A DNA stretch of 64,000 nt from Chryseobacterium paridis (GCF_016595215.1 NZ_JAENHK010000001.1:620001-684000), one strand, 5' to 3'; numbered from the stretch's first letter, positions 1-8,683 are shown. The notes: generated by a model not told the origin, from the letters alone. Program-made: numbers and translations.

Positions 1-206
1 TGTGGAAATCCTGCCAACTCAATATGACCATCTCCATTTGCTCTCTTGGTAAGAACAATTCCCAGCACCTGAGAGGCACGGATCGCGTCTTGTCCAAAAG
101 TCTCATAAAAATCTCCGACCCTGAATAATAAAAGAGCATCAGGATATTTTCCCTTGATGGTATTATACTGGATCATTAATGGAGTTTCCTTCTTCGTTTT
201 TGCCAT
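1..206 (-). CDS. mutS: DNA mismatch repair protein MutS, N-terminal part only
   Basis: Only the first 68 codons lie in the window; the gene reads off the left edge. The translation starts [20 protein letters not shown] and continues with [14 protein letters not shown]. This is the start of MutS domain I, in which the Phe and Glu of the DFYE motif contact the mismatched base. The distance from start to motif is normal for the family, so the ATG at 206 is probably right. MutS recognises mismatches and recruits MutL. The ATPase domain is outside the window. A TAnnTTTG-like box on the minus strand (223-230) lies just upstream of the start. Confidence 0.93.
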   Translation of the reverse strand, partial: MAKTKKETPLMIQYNTIKGKYPDALLLFRVGDFYETFGQDAIRASQVLGIVLTKRANGDGHIELAGFP

Positions 207-331
207 AATAAAAAATGAAGGTCAAATTTAGAAAATAATTTCAGGCTTAGAAAATTGTTTCAGGATTAATCTTTTCAATATCCTCTTTACTTGAATTAAT
301 TTTTTGTCGTATTTTTCGGCAAAATTATGTA

Positions 332-862
332 ATGGATTTTCCAATATTAGAAACTGAAAGGCTAATTTTACGACAACTCACTCCAAATGATGCTAAAGAT
401 TTATTTGAATATTTTTCTTTAGATATTGTTATGGAATATTATGATCTGGCAACATTTACTCATATTGGAGAAGCTGAGGAAGTGATTACAACATTCAACA
501 CTGAGTTCGAAAATAAAAAAGGATTCAGATGGGCTATCGAATTGAAAGATGAGAAAAAAGTAATCGGAACATGTGGATATCACAATTGGTTTCATGAACA
601 CTTTAAATCTGAGATAGGATACGAATTGAATCCAAAATATTGGCAAAAAGCATATATGAAAGAAGCAATACAGCCAATTCTTTCTTTCGGATTTGAAAAG
701 ATGAATCTCCATAGAATAGAAGCTTTTATTGATCCTGCTAATATTTCCTCGGAAAAACTTTTGTTATCACAAGGCTTCAAGGAAGAGGGAACCATGCGAG
801 ATTTCTTTTTTGAAAAAGGAAAATTCGTAGATGCTACGATTTTTGGACTTATAAAAAAGTAA
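332..862 (+). CDS. GNAT family N-acetyltransferase (RimJ/RimL type)
   Basis: The 176-residue protein begins with the ETERLILRQLTPNDA pattern of RimJ/RimL-type acetyltransferases. It has the acetyl-CoA-binding region around IGYELNPKYWQKAYMKEA and a late NLHRIEAFIDPANISSEKLL stretch typical of the fold. The family moves an acetyl group from acetyl-CoA to an amine, often a protein N-terminus, antibiotic or small metabolite. The substrate cannot be read from sequence. It is a single-domain cytoplasmic protein transcribed alone, divergent from mutS and convergent with the cupin gene to its right. Confidence 0.88.
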   Translation: MDFPILETERLILRQLTPNDAKDLFEYFSLDIVMEYYDLATFTHIGEAEEVITTFNTEFENKKGFRWAIELKDEKKVIGTCGYHNWFHEHFKSEIGYELNPKYWQKAYMKEAIQPILSFGFEKMNLHRIEAFIDPANISSEKLLLSQGFKEEGTMRDFFFEKGKFVDATIFGLIKK

Positions 863-884
863 AGAATCCCAAAAGTGATTTCTG

Positions 885-1760
885 TTAGTCTTTTTTTAAA
901 TGTTTGTCTAATGCTTCTGTGCTTTTTTTGTAAGCCCATTTTTGTTTATAATTTACCCATTTTATTTTAAAAAGTTTTCTGAAAAGCTTATCCGTATACC
1001 TCATAATAAATACATGATATAGCATATTTGCAAAAACTTTTGGTTTATTGGGAAGTGCTCTTAATGACAAAGAAAAGCCCGGCTCGAGATACCTGTTAAA
1101 ATGCCAGAATGCTCCAGGTATAAAAAGTGCATCCCCATGCTCCATAAATATTTCATACCCTTTGGCATATTGCAACGCCGGAAACTTTTTATAATCAGGG
1201 TTTTCGTAATCTACATCATAAATGGTGTGAACAGATAAAGGAACTTTATACAGAAAAGCAGATTGTTCCTGATCGAATAATAAAATTCTCTTTTTCCCTT
1301 CGAAATGGATATGCATAAAATCTCCTAAATCTACATCGTAGTGCATCAGAACATGAGCTTCACTCCCACCGAAAAATAATGTAGGAAGTCTCTTAAAAAA
1401 CTTCATTCCTAGGTCCGGGTAGGTAAAGTTTTTCAATAATTCCGGAAGCCTGTCAGTAATAATGTAGAAAAAGATACGAAGGTCAGAAGGTTTGCTTTTT
1501 ATAGTATCAATATAGTCCTTCATTTTCATATGTGTCACAGGAGCATCTGAGCTTTTGGCTGCGTTTGCCGGTTTATTATCATACAAAGGAACTTCCTGCT
1601 CCCCTGCTTTTTCACGAATATAAGCAAGGTTCCATTGATCAAAAGCATCCCAGCGACTCGCAAAATTTTTGATCAATAAAGGCTTCTTCTTTTTGAAATA
1701 ATCTTTTTGAAAATCTTCTTTACTAATATCGTTGACAACATCTACTTTTTCGAGAATCAT
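885..1760 (-). CDS. cupin-like (Cupin_8/JmjC-type) protein
   Basis: The 291-residue protein has the shape of the cupin_8/JmjC-like 2-oxoglutarate oxygenases. An early segment resembles the PLLIKNFASRW of hydroxylases. A candidate iron-binding His-x-Asp is at residues 140-142 (HYD), followed by HFEGKKRILLFD, and a distal His at 220 lies in FIPGAFWHF. These are the positions expected for Fe(II) ligands. Members hydroxylate protein side chains or small molecules in the cytoplasm; the substrate is unknown. There is no signal peptide. It stands alone, with a 54-codon gene on the same strand further upstream. Confidence 0.82.
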   Translation of the reverse strand: MILEKVDVVNDISKEDFQKDYFKKKKPLLIKNFASRWDAFDQWNLAYIREKAGEQEVPLYDNKPANAAKSSDAPVTHMKMKDYIDTIKSKPSDLRIFFYIITDRLPELLKNFTYPDLGMKFFKRLPTLFFGGSEAHVLMHYDVDLGDFMHIHFEGKKRILLFDQEQSAFLYKVPLSVHTIYDVDYENPDYKKFPALQYAKGYEIFMEHGDALFIPGAFWHFNRYLEPGFSLSLRALPNKPKVFANMLYHVFIMRYTDKLFRKLFKIKWVNYKQKWAYKKSTEALDKHLKKD

Positions 1761-1870
1761 TTGTTGATTGATTTAATGCGAAATAAAAGTAATGTTTTTT
1801 TGAAATTTAGAAAAATTTTACCATTTACATTTTTTTAATACTAAAATGATTTCCTTGTACTCACAAAAAG

Positions 1871-2035
1871 TCACAATAGAAAATAAACCAGTATAGAAAT
1901 CATTCCTCCCAAAACAATGACAACGCATCCTTTCGGATTTTTTTTAAAACTTTTCTTTCTGCTATATTTATTGACATAATGCCCACTTACCCAAGTTCCA
2001 TCTTTTTTAAAGTGTCCTTTTCTGTAGTATCCCAT
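1871..2035 (-). CDS. small basic protein with one C-terminal membrane segment
   Basis: This short reading frame gives 54 residues beginning MGYYRKGHFKKDGTWVSGHY, then a basic linker (KKSFKKNPKG) and a hydrophobic end (VVIVLGGMISILVYFLL) that should form one membrane helix. Composition, an ATG start and a clear gap between neighbours make it a credible gene. The start resembles small proteins with a Gly-Tyr-Tyr-Arg-Lys-Gly-His pattern that occur beside secretion or signalling genes. I cannot assign a function. Confidence 0.6.
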   Translation of the reverse strand: MGYYRKGHFKKDGTWVSGHYVNKYSRKKSFKKNPKGCVVIVLGGMISILVYFLL

Positions 2036-2115
2036 TTTATTTTCTTACAAAGAAAAGAGACTCTTCCAAAGTAATTTTACAGTTTTCCATAAACAAAGGA
2101 TAAAACGAAAAAAAT

Positions 2116-2123
2116 TATATTTG
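2116..2123 (+). promoter_or_regulatory. putative Bacteroidota -7 promoter box
   Basis: TATATTTG fits the TAnnTTTG -7 consensus of the Bacteroidota primary sigma factor and sits 18 nt before the bestrophin start codon. A clear -33 TTTG box is not visible, so this is a half-match only. Confidence 0.42.
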
Positions 2124-2140
2124 CATCACCAACTAAATTT

Positions 2141-3034
2141 ATGAGAGTCTATAACACCAAACATTTCCTGAAGATACTTTTCAGTTTACATAAAAGTGAT
2201 ACTTTAAAAATACTTTTTCCTACAATGGTATTGGTAGGAATATACTCTTATGGAATAGAATATCTGGAGGTTGAGTACCTACATCTCACAACCAAATCTG
2301 CGGTAAGTAATGTTGGAATGATTCATTCTTTACTCGGCTTCGTTCTCTCTTTGTTGTTGGTTTTCAGGACAAACACCGCATACGACAGATGGTGGGAAGG
2401 AAGAAAACTATGGGGAAAATTGGTTAATGATACCCGAAACATTGCCATAAAAATCAATATGCTTCTTGAGGATGACAGACAAAATGCAGAACAGATCGCG
2501 AGATATTTAAAGTTTTTTCCTCATTTCTTGGCTAAACATCTTTCCAAAGAATCTACGAGACTAGCACTGGATGAAGATTATTCTGAAATTGAAAAATCGC
2601 TTAAACATCATGGACCCAGCGAAATCATTATTCTCCTAAGTTACAAATTGAACCAATTAAAAAAAGAAGGTAAAATTTCTGATGTTGAAATGGTATATCT
2701 GGATACCCAGCTTTCAGGCTTTCTTGATATCTGCGGTGGGTGTGAAAGGATAAAAAACACTCCTATTCCCTACTCCTACTCGTCTTTTGTGAAGAAATTC
2801 ATCATACTTTATGTATTGGCTTTGCCAGTTGCCTATGTGATCAGTATTGGTTTATTTATGATTCCGCTTACGGTTTTCGTTTATTATGTTTTGATGAGTT
2901 TGGAACTTATTGCTGAAGAAATTGAAGACCCATTCAATAATGACGAGAATGATATCCCGATGGAAACTATAGCTCAGAATATTGAAAAGAATGTGCATCA
3001 AATCATGGGATTAAAAAATAAAATCAACCTTTAA
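2141..3034 (+). CDS. bestrophin family ion channel
   Basis: The 297-residue membrane protein carries the signature RTNTAYDRWWEGRKLWG, followed by NDTRNIAIKI, which marks bacterial bestrophins (UPF0187). Two hydrophobic segments lie near residues 20-75 and two more near 225-255, matching the four-helix channel fold. Bacterial bestrophins form pentameric channels in the inner membrane; characterised members conduct cations or anions. The C-terminal EIEDPFNNDENDIP matches the conserved acidic region after the last helix. The stop codon lies in a palindrome shared with the convergent gene. Confidence 0.9.
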   Translation: MRVYNTKHFLKILFSLHKSDTLKILFPTMVLVGIYSYGIEYLEVEYLHLTTKSAVSNVGMIHSLLGFVLSLLLVFRTNTAYDRWWEGRKLWGKLVNDTRNIAIKINMLLEDDRQNAEQIARYLKFFPHFLAKHLSKESTRLALDEDYSEIEKSLKHHGPSEIIILLSYKLNQLKKEGKISDVEMVYLDTQLSGFLDICGGCERIKNTPIPYSYSSFVKKFIILYVLALPVAYVISIGLFMIPLTVFVYYVLMSLELIAEEIEDPFNNDENDIPMETIAQNIEKNVHQIMGLKNKINL

Positions 3035-3044
3035 AGGTTGATTT
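3021..3044. terminator. 24-bp perfect palindrome shared by two convergent stop codons
   Basis: A perfect 24-bp palindrome is centred on TTAA (3031-3034). Its left arm ends the bestrophin gene and its right arm ends the convergent minus-strand gene, so both stop codons lie at the centre. Both proteins therefore finish with the residues INL. A-rich flanks on the left and T-rich flanks on the right would let the RNA hairpin stop transcription in both directions. Confidence 0.7.
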
Positions 3045-3630
3045 CTTTTAGTTCGCCATCTTGCTTTATTTCTACGAATTTACTTTCTCTGTTTGCTGAA
3101 GAGTAATTATAGAAAAAAGTTTGATATATTGGTGTTGAATACAGATACCCTCCATAAGCATTATAAGCATCCGACTGTCCCGTTTGCTGTTGGTAACTTG
3201 CGGTAGCTGTAAAGTTTACGATAGTTTCCAAATAATATTTACCTGGCTTTAATTTCTCAAACTTAAATCTTCCATGAGCATCTGTTAAAGCATCTATCCT
3301 ATATTTAAAAGCTTCTTCAGACATATAAACTGTTGTTTTTCTATTTTCGTATTTCCTTCTCATGTTATAAAACTCTTCAAAATAGGGAGTCACTGGAAAA
3401 AGCATTACAACAGTCCCTTCTGGGGCATAATGTTTCTGTCCCAGTAAAGGTTTGATTCCCCAGTTGTTTTTTTGCTTGGTTGATGCTACTCCTTCAATGG
3501 TAGAGTTTCCAAAGCCGATCATGGTCTGGGCTAGTTTTTTATCGAAAAAAGCCTGTGGGTAATACGTATTCTGAGCTTTTGAAAATATAAAAGACGATAG
3601 TAATGTTATAACTATAAGTAAATTTTTCAT
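3031..3630 (-). CDS. exported protein with carboxypeptidase-regulatory-like segment
   Basis: The 199-residue protein starts with a signal peptide (MKNLLIVITLLSSFIFSKAQ) ending in the KAQ cleavage site common in Flavobacteriia. Around residues 117-140 a DAHGRFKFEKLKPGKYYLET segment matches the small beta-sandwich of carboxypeptidase-regulatory-like domains. No catalytic residues are apparent. It is probably periplasmic or surface exposed. It overlaps the convergent bestrophin gene by 4 bp and is transcribed alone. The function is not known. Confidence 0.75.
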   Translation of the reverse strand: MKNLLIVITLLSSFIFSKAQNTYYPQAFFDKKLAQTMIGFGNSTIEGVASTKQKNNWGIKPLLGQKHYAPEGTVVMLFPVTPYFEEFYNMRRKYENRKTTVYMSEEAFKYRIDALTDAHGRFKFEKLKPGKYYLETIVNFTATASYQQQTGQSDAYNAYGGYLYSTPIYQTFFYNYSSANRESKFVEIKQDGELKEINL

Positions 3631-3686
3631 GTCATATTTTTTTAATCAAATATAACTATTTTACTATTTTTGAAATAAAAATATCT

Positions 3687-4307
3687 ATGAAATACATTTT
3701 TCTTTTATTAATTTCTACATCCACATTAGCAATCGCACAAAAACCATGTGGATTTAAGGATGGATTACAGGAAGGGAGTTGTAAGCAATTCTTTGAAAAT
3801 GGCCAGGTAAAAGAAATTGCAGAATGGAAAAAAGGAAAGCTCGACGGTGATGCTATTTTTTATTACGAAAATGGAAAAACTCAGGCTAAAGGAGAATACA
3901 AGAAAGATTACAAAATAAAGGAGTGGGCTTATTATGATAAAAATGGCGTTTTAACTTCTAAGGAGGTTTTCAGAAATGGTGAAAAAAATGTCTATGATAA
4001 TAGCTCTACAGGTACCTTTTATTCTCCGACTGGAAATATCACCGAAATCTCCAATTATAAATTCGGGAAACTCAATGGTGAAAGCAAAGTTTTTTATGAA
4101 AATGGAAAATCTGTAAAACAGATTGGTTATTATGAAAACGGATTAGCCACCGGAAAATGGAAAATGCTTTATCCATCTGGAAAAGTTCAGCGTGAAACTG
4201 AATTCGCCAATGACAAATGGAATGGAACCAGAGTTCATTATCGTGAAGATGGAAGCGTAGAAAAAACAGAAATATACAAGGACGGAAAATTAATCTCTAC
4301 AAAATAA
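3687..4307 (+). CDS. exported MORN-variant repeat protein
   Basis: A signal peptide (MKYIFLLLISTSTLAIAQ) precedes about seven degenerate repeats of the pattern FYENGKxxxxGxYKxGK, with clear copies at FFENGQVKEIAEWKKGKLDG, YYENGKTQAKGEYK and FYENGKSVKQIGYYENG. This is the antitoxin/MORN-variant repeat family found in many periplasmic proteins of Bacteroidota. The repeats build a solenoid-like beta sheet and no enzyme activity is known. The gene lies 4 nt before the SpoU methyltransferase, so the two are probably cotranscribed, though no functional link is evident. Confidence 0.82.
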   Translation: MKYIFLLLISTSTLAIAQKPCGFKDGLQEGSCKQFFENGQVKEIAEWKKGKLDGDAIFYYENGKTQAKGEYKKDYKIKEWAYYDKNGVLTSKEVFRNGEKNVYDNSSTGTFYSPTGNITEISNYKFGKLNGESKVFYENGKSVKQIGYYENGLATGKWKMLYPSGKVQRETEFANDKWNGTRVHYREDGSVEKTEIYKDGKLISTK

Positions 4308-4311
4308 TATA

Positions 4312-4842
4312 TTGGTACATAAATTAAAACTGGAAGAACTAAACAGAATAGATGTAGAAACATTTAAAAAAGTTGACAAGCTTCCTTTGATCGTCATTTT
4401 GGATAACATAAGAAGTATGCACAATGTGGGAGCCACATTCAGAACGGCAGATGCTTTTTTAATTGAAAAAATAATCCTTTGCGGAATAACACCGCAACCG
4501 CCCCATCGTGAGATTCACAAAGCAGCATTAGGAGCAACAGAAAGTGTGGATTGGGGCTACGAAAGCGACATTAATACCACAATTCAGGATTTAAAAAGTC
4601 AGGGATTTGAGATTATTGGTATAGAACAAACCAGTAATAGTACAATGATTACAGATTTCACGATTGACAAGTCTAAAAAATATGCTTTAATATTAGGTAA
4701 TGAGGTAGATGGAATCAGTGATGAAGCTTTAGAAAATATTGATGTATTTCTGGAAATTCCCCAACTGGGAACAAAGCATTCTCTAAATGTAAGTGTATGC
4801 GGAGGTCTCGTTATGTGGGAATTCGCAAAGGCCTTAAAATAA
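4312..4842 (+). CDS. SpoU/TrmH family RNA 2'-O-methyltransferase
   Basis: The 176-residue protein has the three SPOUT motifs: LDNIRSMHNVGATFRTADAF (residues 30-49), LILGNEVDGISD and IPQLGTKHSLNVSVCGG. These form the knotted AdoMet site of TrmH-type enzymes, which methylate a ribose 2'-OH in tRNA or rRNA. There is no N-terminal RNA-binding extension, so it is a catalytic-domain-only form like TrmL. The target nucleotide is not predictable. The start is a TTG at 4312: there is no ATG before the conserved N-terminal KLKLEELNRI, and homologues begin at about this point. Confidence 0.88.
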   Translation: MVHKLKLEELNRIDVETFKKVDKLPLIVILDNIRSMHNVGATFRTADAFLIEKIILCGITPQPPHREIHKAALGATESVDWGYESDINTTIQDLKSQGFEIIGIEQTSNSTMITDFTIDKSKKYALILGNEVDGISDEALENIDVFLEIPQLGTKHSLNVSVCGGLVMWEFAKALK

Positions 4843-4843
4843 A

Positions 4844-4875
4844 AAACTGCATATGCCTAAAAGACAGTGCAGTTT
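4844..4875 (+). terminator. possible weak terminator hairpin
   Basis: AAACTGCA and TGCAGTTT form an 8-bp perfect stem around a 16-nt loop directly after the SpoU stop codon. No continuous T run follows, so termination here is uncertain. Confidence 0.35.
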
Positions 4876-5026
4876 GAAATAAATCTAATAAAAAGTAAAA
4901 ATGAAAGGCGACAAAGATACTTTTTTTTTATTTACAAACAAATTTTGGACTCGCATTTTTTATTTTTCGAAAAAAAAACCCGAATATTACAAAACAGTTT
5001 CGTTTAATTTTTTATAAATTAGCACA

Positions 5027-5677
5027 ATGTTTATCAAGGACTATATCTCAAAGGATTTCCCATGTTTTAGCCTGACTGACTCAATAGAATCAGCAAGAAG
5101 TACATTAGAAGACTTTGGATATACCCACATTTTCATTAAAAAGTCCCATCACTTTTACGGGGCTATTGCTAAAGATTTTCTTTACGAAACAGAAGGAACA
5201 TTGAAGGACCTGGAGCATCAGGTCGAGCGATTTGCTATTCTTGAGGACAACAATATCATGGATAGTATTCGTTTATTTTATACGTTTAATTCCAACGTGA
5301 TACCTGTGATCAATAAAACTGAAAAATATCTGGGATATATTACCTGTGAGGATGTTTTTCAGGATTTGTCACGTTATCCTCTATTCTCAGAATCAGGAGC
5401 TATTCTAACGGTAGAAGCTCCGGCAAGAAAATATTCGATGACAGAGATTGCCAATATTGTAGAGAGTAACAACTCAAAATTTTATGGTGGTTTTATTAGT
5501 TTTATGTCTGAAGAAATTGTTCGTGTTACTGTAAAGATCAGCAATGAAAATCTAGCATCCATTGATGCAACTTTCGATCGATATGATTATAGAATCGTAG
5601 AAAAGTTCTATTCGGATGAAAAAACAGATCTGTTTAAAGACCGGTTTGGCTTTTTCCAAAAATTTATAGAAATATAA
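5027..5677 (+). CDS. CBS domain protein
   Basis: The 216-residue protein opens with a pair of CBS motifs, the first around SLTDSIESARSTLEDFGYTHIFI and the second around IMDSIRLFYTFNSNVIPVIN followed by YLGYITCEDVF. The C-terminal third (residues 130-216) resembles the ACT-like tail of AcuB-type proteins. CBS pairs bind adenosine nucleotides and tune partner proteins. Its stop codon is separated by one nucleotide from the nadK start, so the two are cotranscribed. A link to adenine nucleotide or NAD status is a plausible inference, not shown by the sequence. Confidence 0.83.
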   Translation: MFIKDYISKDFPCFSLTDSIESARSTLEDFGYTHIFIKKSHHFYGAIAKDFLYETEGTLKDLEHQVERFAILEDNNIMDSIRLFYTFNSNVIPVINKTEKYLGYITCEDVFQDLSRYPLFSESGAILTVEAPARKYSMTEIANIVESNNSKFYGGFISFMSEEIVRVTVKISNENLASIDATFDRYDYRIVEKFYSDEKTDLFKDRFGFFQKFIEI

Positions 5678-5678
5678 C

Positions 5679-6545
5679 ATGAAGGCAGCTATATATTCTC
5701 AAAAAAAAGATCTAGATACTTTTTTATACTTAAGCAAATTCGTTTCAGAACTTGAAGGCAGAGGCGTAAAATCTGTCCTATTTGATGAAATGGCTGAAGC
5801 TCTTCAGTTTTCAAAAATATTCGAAACATTCAATAATAAGCAGGATCTTATAGAGAAAGAAGTAGATCTTTTCTTCACTTTTGGAGGAGACGGAACTATT
5901 GTGAATTCTCTTACTTTTATTGAAGATCTTGAGATCCCTATTGTGGGGGTAAACACGGGAAGATTAGGATTTTTGGCGAGCTTTACTAAAGAAGAAGCTT
6001 TCAAAGAGCTGGATGCCATCTTAAAAGGAGATGTAAAAACCAGTCGCCGCTCTGTGATTGAAGTGATTTCACCGAGATCAGACGAGTTTTTTCCGTACGC
6101 TCTAAATGATGTTACCGTTTCAAGAAAGGAAACGACATCTATGATTACTGTGGATTCATTTATCAATGATGAATTTTTAAATGTATTCTGGGGAGATGGC
6201 GTGATCGTTTCGACTCCTACAGGCTCTACGGCTTATTCTCTAAGCTGTGGTGGTCCTATTATCTCTCCCAATAACGAAAACTTTGTCATTACTCCTATTG
6301 CTCCTCACAATCTGAATGTAAGGCCTTTAGTTGTTAATGATAGTGTTGAGATCAAGTTTAAAGTAGAAAGCCGTGTATCTCAATACTCTCTTTCTTTAGA
6401 TTCAAGACTAATACATATAGAAACAGATAAAGAAATTATCATTAAAAAAGCTGATTTTCAAATCCTTTTGGTTCAACCGAACAACTTGAGTTTCTATGAA
6501 ACGATCCGTCAAAAATTACTTTGGGGTCGGGATAAAAGAAATTAG
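5679..6545 (+). CDS. nadK: NAD kinase
   Basis: The 288-residue protein has the diagnostic GGDGT motif (residues 69-73) preceded by FFTF, and the NTGRLGFLA stretch (92-100). The C-terminal half has the beta-sandwich with STPTGSTAYSLSCGGPI, the conserved substrate-binding region of NAD kinases. It phosphorylates NAD to NADP with ATP, the only route to NADP. The length is normal for the family. It follows the CBS gene with a 1-nt gap. Confidence 0.95.
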   Translation: MKAAIYSQKKDLDTFLYLSKFVSELEGRGVKSVLFDEMAEALQFSKIFETFNNKQDLIEKEVDLFFTFGGDGTIVNSLTFIEDLEIPIVGVNTGRLGFLASFTKEEAFKELDAILKGDVKTSRRSVIEVISPRSDEFFPYALNDVTVSRKETTSMITVDSFINDEFLNVFWGDGVIVSTPTGSTAYSLSCGGPIISPNNENFVITPIAPHNLNVRPLVVNDSVEIKFKVESRVSQYSLSLDSRLIHIETDKEIIIKKADFQILLVQPNNLSFYETIRQKLLWGRDKRN

Positions 6546-6614
6546 CAATTAAGCAAATTTTCTTACCTTTACACAACTTTAAAAACACCTAATAATTTAT
6601 TTAAAAAGTAAAAC

Positions 6615-7685
6615 ATGAGCAGAATTTTTCCGGCAGGAGTTGCCACAGGTCAATTGGTTACTGATATTTTTCAGTATGCTAAAGAAAATAAATTTGCGTT
6701 ACCAGCTGTAAACGTTATTGGTTCCAGCAATGTAAACGCTGTTATGGAGACTGCAGCAAAATTAAACTCTCCTGTTATTATTCAGTTTTCAAATGGTGGA
6801 GCTGCTTTCAATGCAGGAAAAGGACTGAGCAACGATGGACAAAAGTCTGCTATTTTAGGAGCAATTGCCGGAGCAAAACATATCCACACGCTTGCGGAAG
6901 CTTATGGAGCCACTGTAATTTTACATACAGACCATTGTGCAAAAAAATTATTGCCTTGGATCGATGGCTTAATGGACGCTAATGAAGAATTTTTCAGACA
7001 GACAGGAAAATCTCTTTATTCATCTCACATGTTGGATCTTTCTGAAGAGCCCTTAGAAGAAAACATTGAAGTTTCTGCTAAATATTTTGAAAGAATGGCT
7101 AAAATGCAAATGACTTTAGAAGTAGAAATAGGAGTTACAGGAGGAGAAGAAGATGGTGTTGATAACTCTGATGTAGACAACTCAAAGCTGTATACACAGC
7201 CAGAAGACGTTGCTTATACTTATGAAAAGTTAAAAGCTATTTCTGATAACTTTACTATAGCTGCTGCTTTTGGTAATGTACATGGAGTGTACAAACCAGG
7301 AAACGTGGTTCTTACACCAAAAATCTTAGACAACTCTCAAAAATTTGTTCAGGAAAAATTCGGAACGGCAGCGAAACCTGTAAACTTTGTATTCCATGGA
7401 GGTTCTGGTTCTACTTTAGAAGAAATTAGAGAGGCGATCGATTATGGTGTAATCAAAATGAACATTGACACAGATCTTCAATTCGCATATACAGAAGGCG
7501 TTAGAGATTACATGGTGAATAATATAGAATATTTAAGATCTCAAATCGGAAACCCTGAGGGAGAAGAAAAACCTAACAAAAAATTCTATGATCCAAGAGT
7601 TTGGGTAAGAAAAGGTGAAGAAACGTTCTCAACAAGATTGGTTAAAGCTTTTGAAGATTTAAATAACGTAAATACTTTAAAATAA
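6615..7685 (+). CDS. fbaA: class II fructose-bisphosphate aldolase
   Basis: The 356-residue protein is very close in length to E. coli FbaA. Zinc-binding histidines are visible in LHTDHCAKK, in FGNVHGVYKPGNV and in VFHGGSGST. The phosphate-binding loop and the MNIDTDLQFA strand are also intact. It cleaves fructose 1,6-bisphosphate to dihydroxyacetone phosphate and glyceraldehyde 3-phosphate in glycolysis and runs the reverse reaction in gluconeogenesis. A TACCTTTA sequence shortly upstream is a near-match to the -7 promoter box. It is followed by an inverted short-period repeat before accD. Confidence 0.96.
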   Translation: MSRIFPAGVATGQLVTDIFQYAKENKFALPAVNVIGSSNVNAVMETAAKLNSPVIIQFSNGGAAFNAGKGLSNDGQKSAILGAIAGAKHIHTLAEAYGATVILHTDHCAKKLLPWIDGLMDANEEFFRQTGKSLYSSHMLDLSEEPLEENIEVSAKYFERMAKMQMTLEVEIGVTGGEEDGVDNSDVDNSKLYTQPEDVAYTYEKLKAISDNFTIAAAFGNVHGVYKPGNVVLTPKILDNSQKFVQEKFGTAAKPVNFVFHGGSGSTLEEIREAIDYGVIKMNIDTDLQFAYTEGVRDYMVNNIEYLRSQIGNPEGEEKPNKKFYDPRVWVRKGEETFSTRLVKAFEDLNNVNTLK

Positions 7686-7771
7686 GAACTGTACATTTGT
7701 ATTAATGTAAGAATATTCATGATGAATACACTTACATTAATACATTTTACATTTATACATTAATACACGCA
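7686..7771. repeat. octamer-based inverted repeat element in the accD leader
   Basis: The right arm (7733-7771) is a run of mostly 8-bp units of the type TACATTAA or TACATTTT, with one unit shortened to 7 bp. The left arm (7686-7709) holds three units of the same type on the opposite strand. Between the arms, TATTCAT and ATGAATA (7714-7728) form an inner hairpin. The 13-bp match GTATTAATGTAAG with its reverse complement brackets it. The whole should fold as a long hairpin in the RNA between fbaA and accD. Confidence 0.7.
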
Positions 7772-7774
7772 AAA

Positions 7775-8629
7775 ATGGCATTCGACTGGTTTAAAAGAAA
7801 AGCAAAAAACATTACCACTTCTACTGATGAAAAAAAGGATGTTCCAAAGGGTCTTTGGCACCAAACTCCATCAGGAAAGATAGTGGAACACGAAGAGCTT
7901 AGGAAAAACAACTATGTTTCTCCTGAAGATGGATTTCATGTAAGAATAGGAAGTGCAGAATTTTTTGAGATCCTTTTTGATGAGGGCAAATTCACTGAAC
8001 TAGATGCTAATGTCGAAAGTATAGACATCCTAAACTTCAAAGATACCAAACCATACGCAGATCGTCTGAAAGAGGTAAAAGCAAAAACAAAACTTACAGA
8101 TTCTATAAGAAATGCTGTAGGAACTGTAAAAGGGACTGAAATGGTAGTTTCTTGTATGGATTTCGCTTTTATCGGAGGATCATTGGGTTCTGTAATGGGT
8201 GAAAAAATCAGAAGAGCTATAGATTACTGTATTGCTCATAAACTTCCATATATGATCATCTGTCAATCTGGAGGAGCAAGAATGCAGGAAGCAACTTACT
8301 CCCTAATGCAGCTAGCAAAAGTACAGGCTAAATTAGCTCAGCTTTCAGAAGCAGGACTTCTATACATTGCTTACTTGTGTGATCCAACTTTTGGTGGTAT
8401 CACTGCATCTTTTGCAATGACAGCTGATATTATTATGGCTGAGCCAGGAGCTTTAATTGGTTTTGCGGGTCCTAGAGTAATTCGTGAAACGATCGGTAGA
8501 GACTTACCGGAAGGTTTCCAAACTTCAGAATTCCTTCAGGAAAAAGGATTTGTAGACTTTATCGTGAAAAGAACTGAAATTAAAGACGTTGTTTCTAAAA
8601 CAGTAAATTTATTAGCAGTACATGCTTAA
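7775..8629 (+). CDS. accD: acetyl-CoA carboxylase carboxyltransferase beta subunit
   Basis: The 284-residue protein has the carboxyltransferase core with [36 protein letters not shown] and GFAGPRVI. With AccA it transfers carboxyl from biotin to acetyl-CoA, giving malonyl-CoA for fatty acid synthesis. The four cysteines of the usual N-terminal zinc ribbon are absent: the places held by CxxC and CPKC in E. coli read as PSGK and SPED here. The [20 protein letters not shown] segment is otherwise alignable, so the ribbon fold may remain without metal. The ATG lies just after the leader repeat. Confidence 0.95.
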   Translation: MAFDWFKRKAKNITTSTDEKKDVPKGLWHQTPSGKIVEHEELRKNNYVSPEDGFHVRIGSAEFFEILFDEGKFTELDANVESIDILNFKDTKPYADRLKEVKAKTKLTDSIRNAVGTVKGTEMVVSCMDFAFIGGSLGSVMGEKIRRAIDYCIAHKLPYMIICQSGGARMQEATYSLMQLAKVQAKLAQLSEAGLLYIAYLCDPTFGGITASFAMTADIIMAEPGALIGFAGPRVIRETIGRDLPEGFQTSEFLQEKGFVDFIVKRTEIKDVVSKTVNLLAVHA

Positions 8630-8650
8630 AATTTGTAACAAATACAGTAT

Positions 8651-8679
8651 AATCTCTCTCTAATTAGGGAGAGATTTTT
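8651..8679 (+). terminator. terminator after accD
   Basis: An 11-bp stem, AATCTCTCTCT against AGGGAGAGATT with one T-G pair, and an AATT loop are followed by a T-rich run. It lies between the accD stop and the next start codon. Confidence 0.75.
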
Positions 8680-8683
8680 ATTT

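Noticed and set aside
4901..5017. Short frame beginning ATGAAAGGCGAC in the gap before the CBS gene
   Set aside because: About 38 codons with poor composition and homopolymer runs; no sign of coding.
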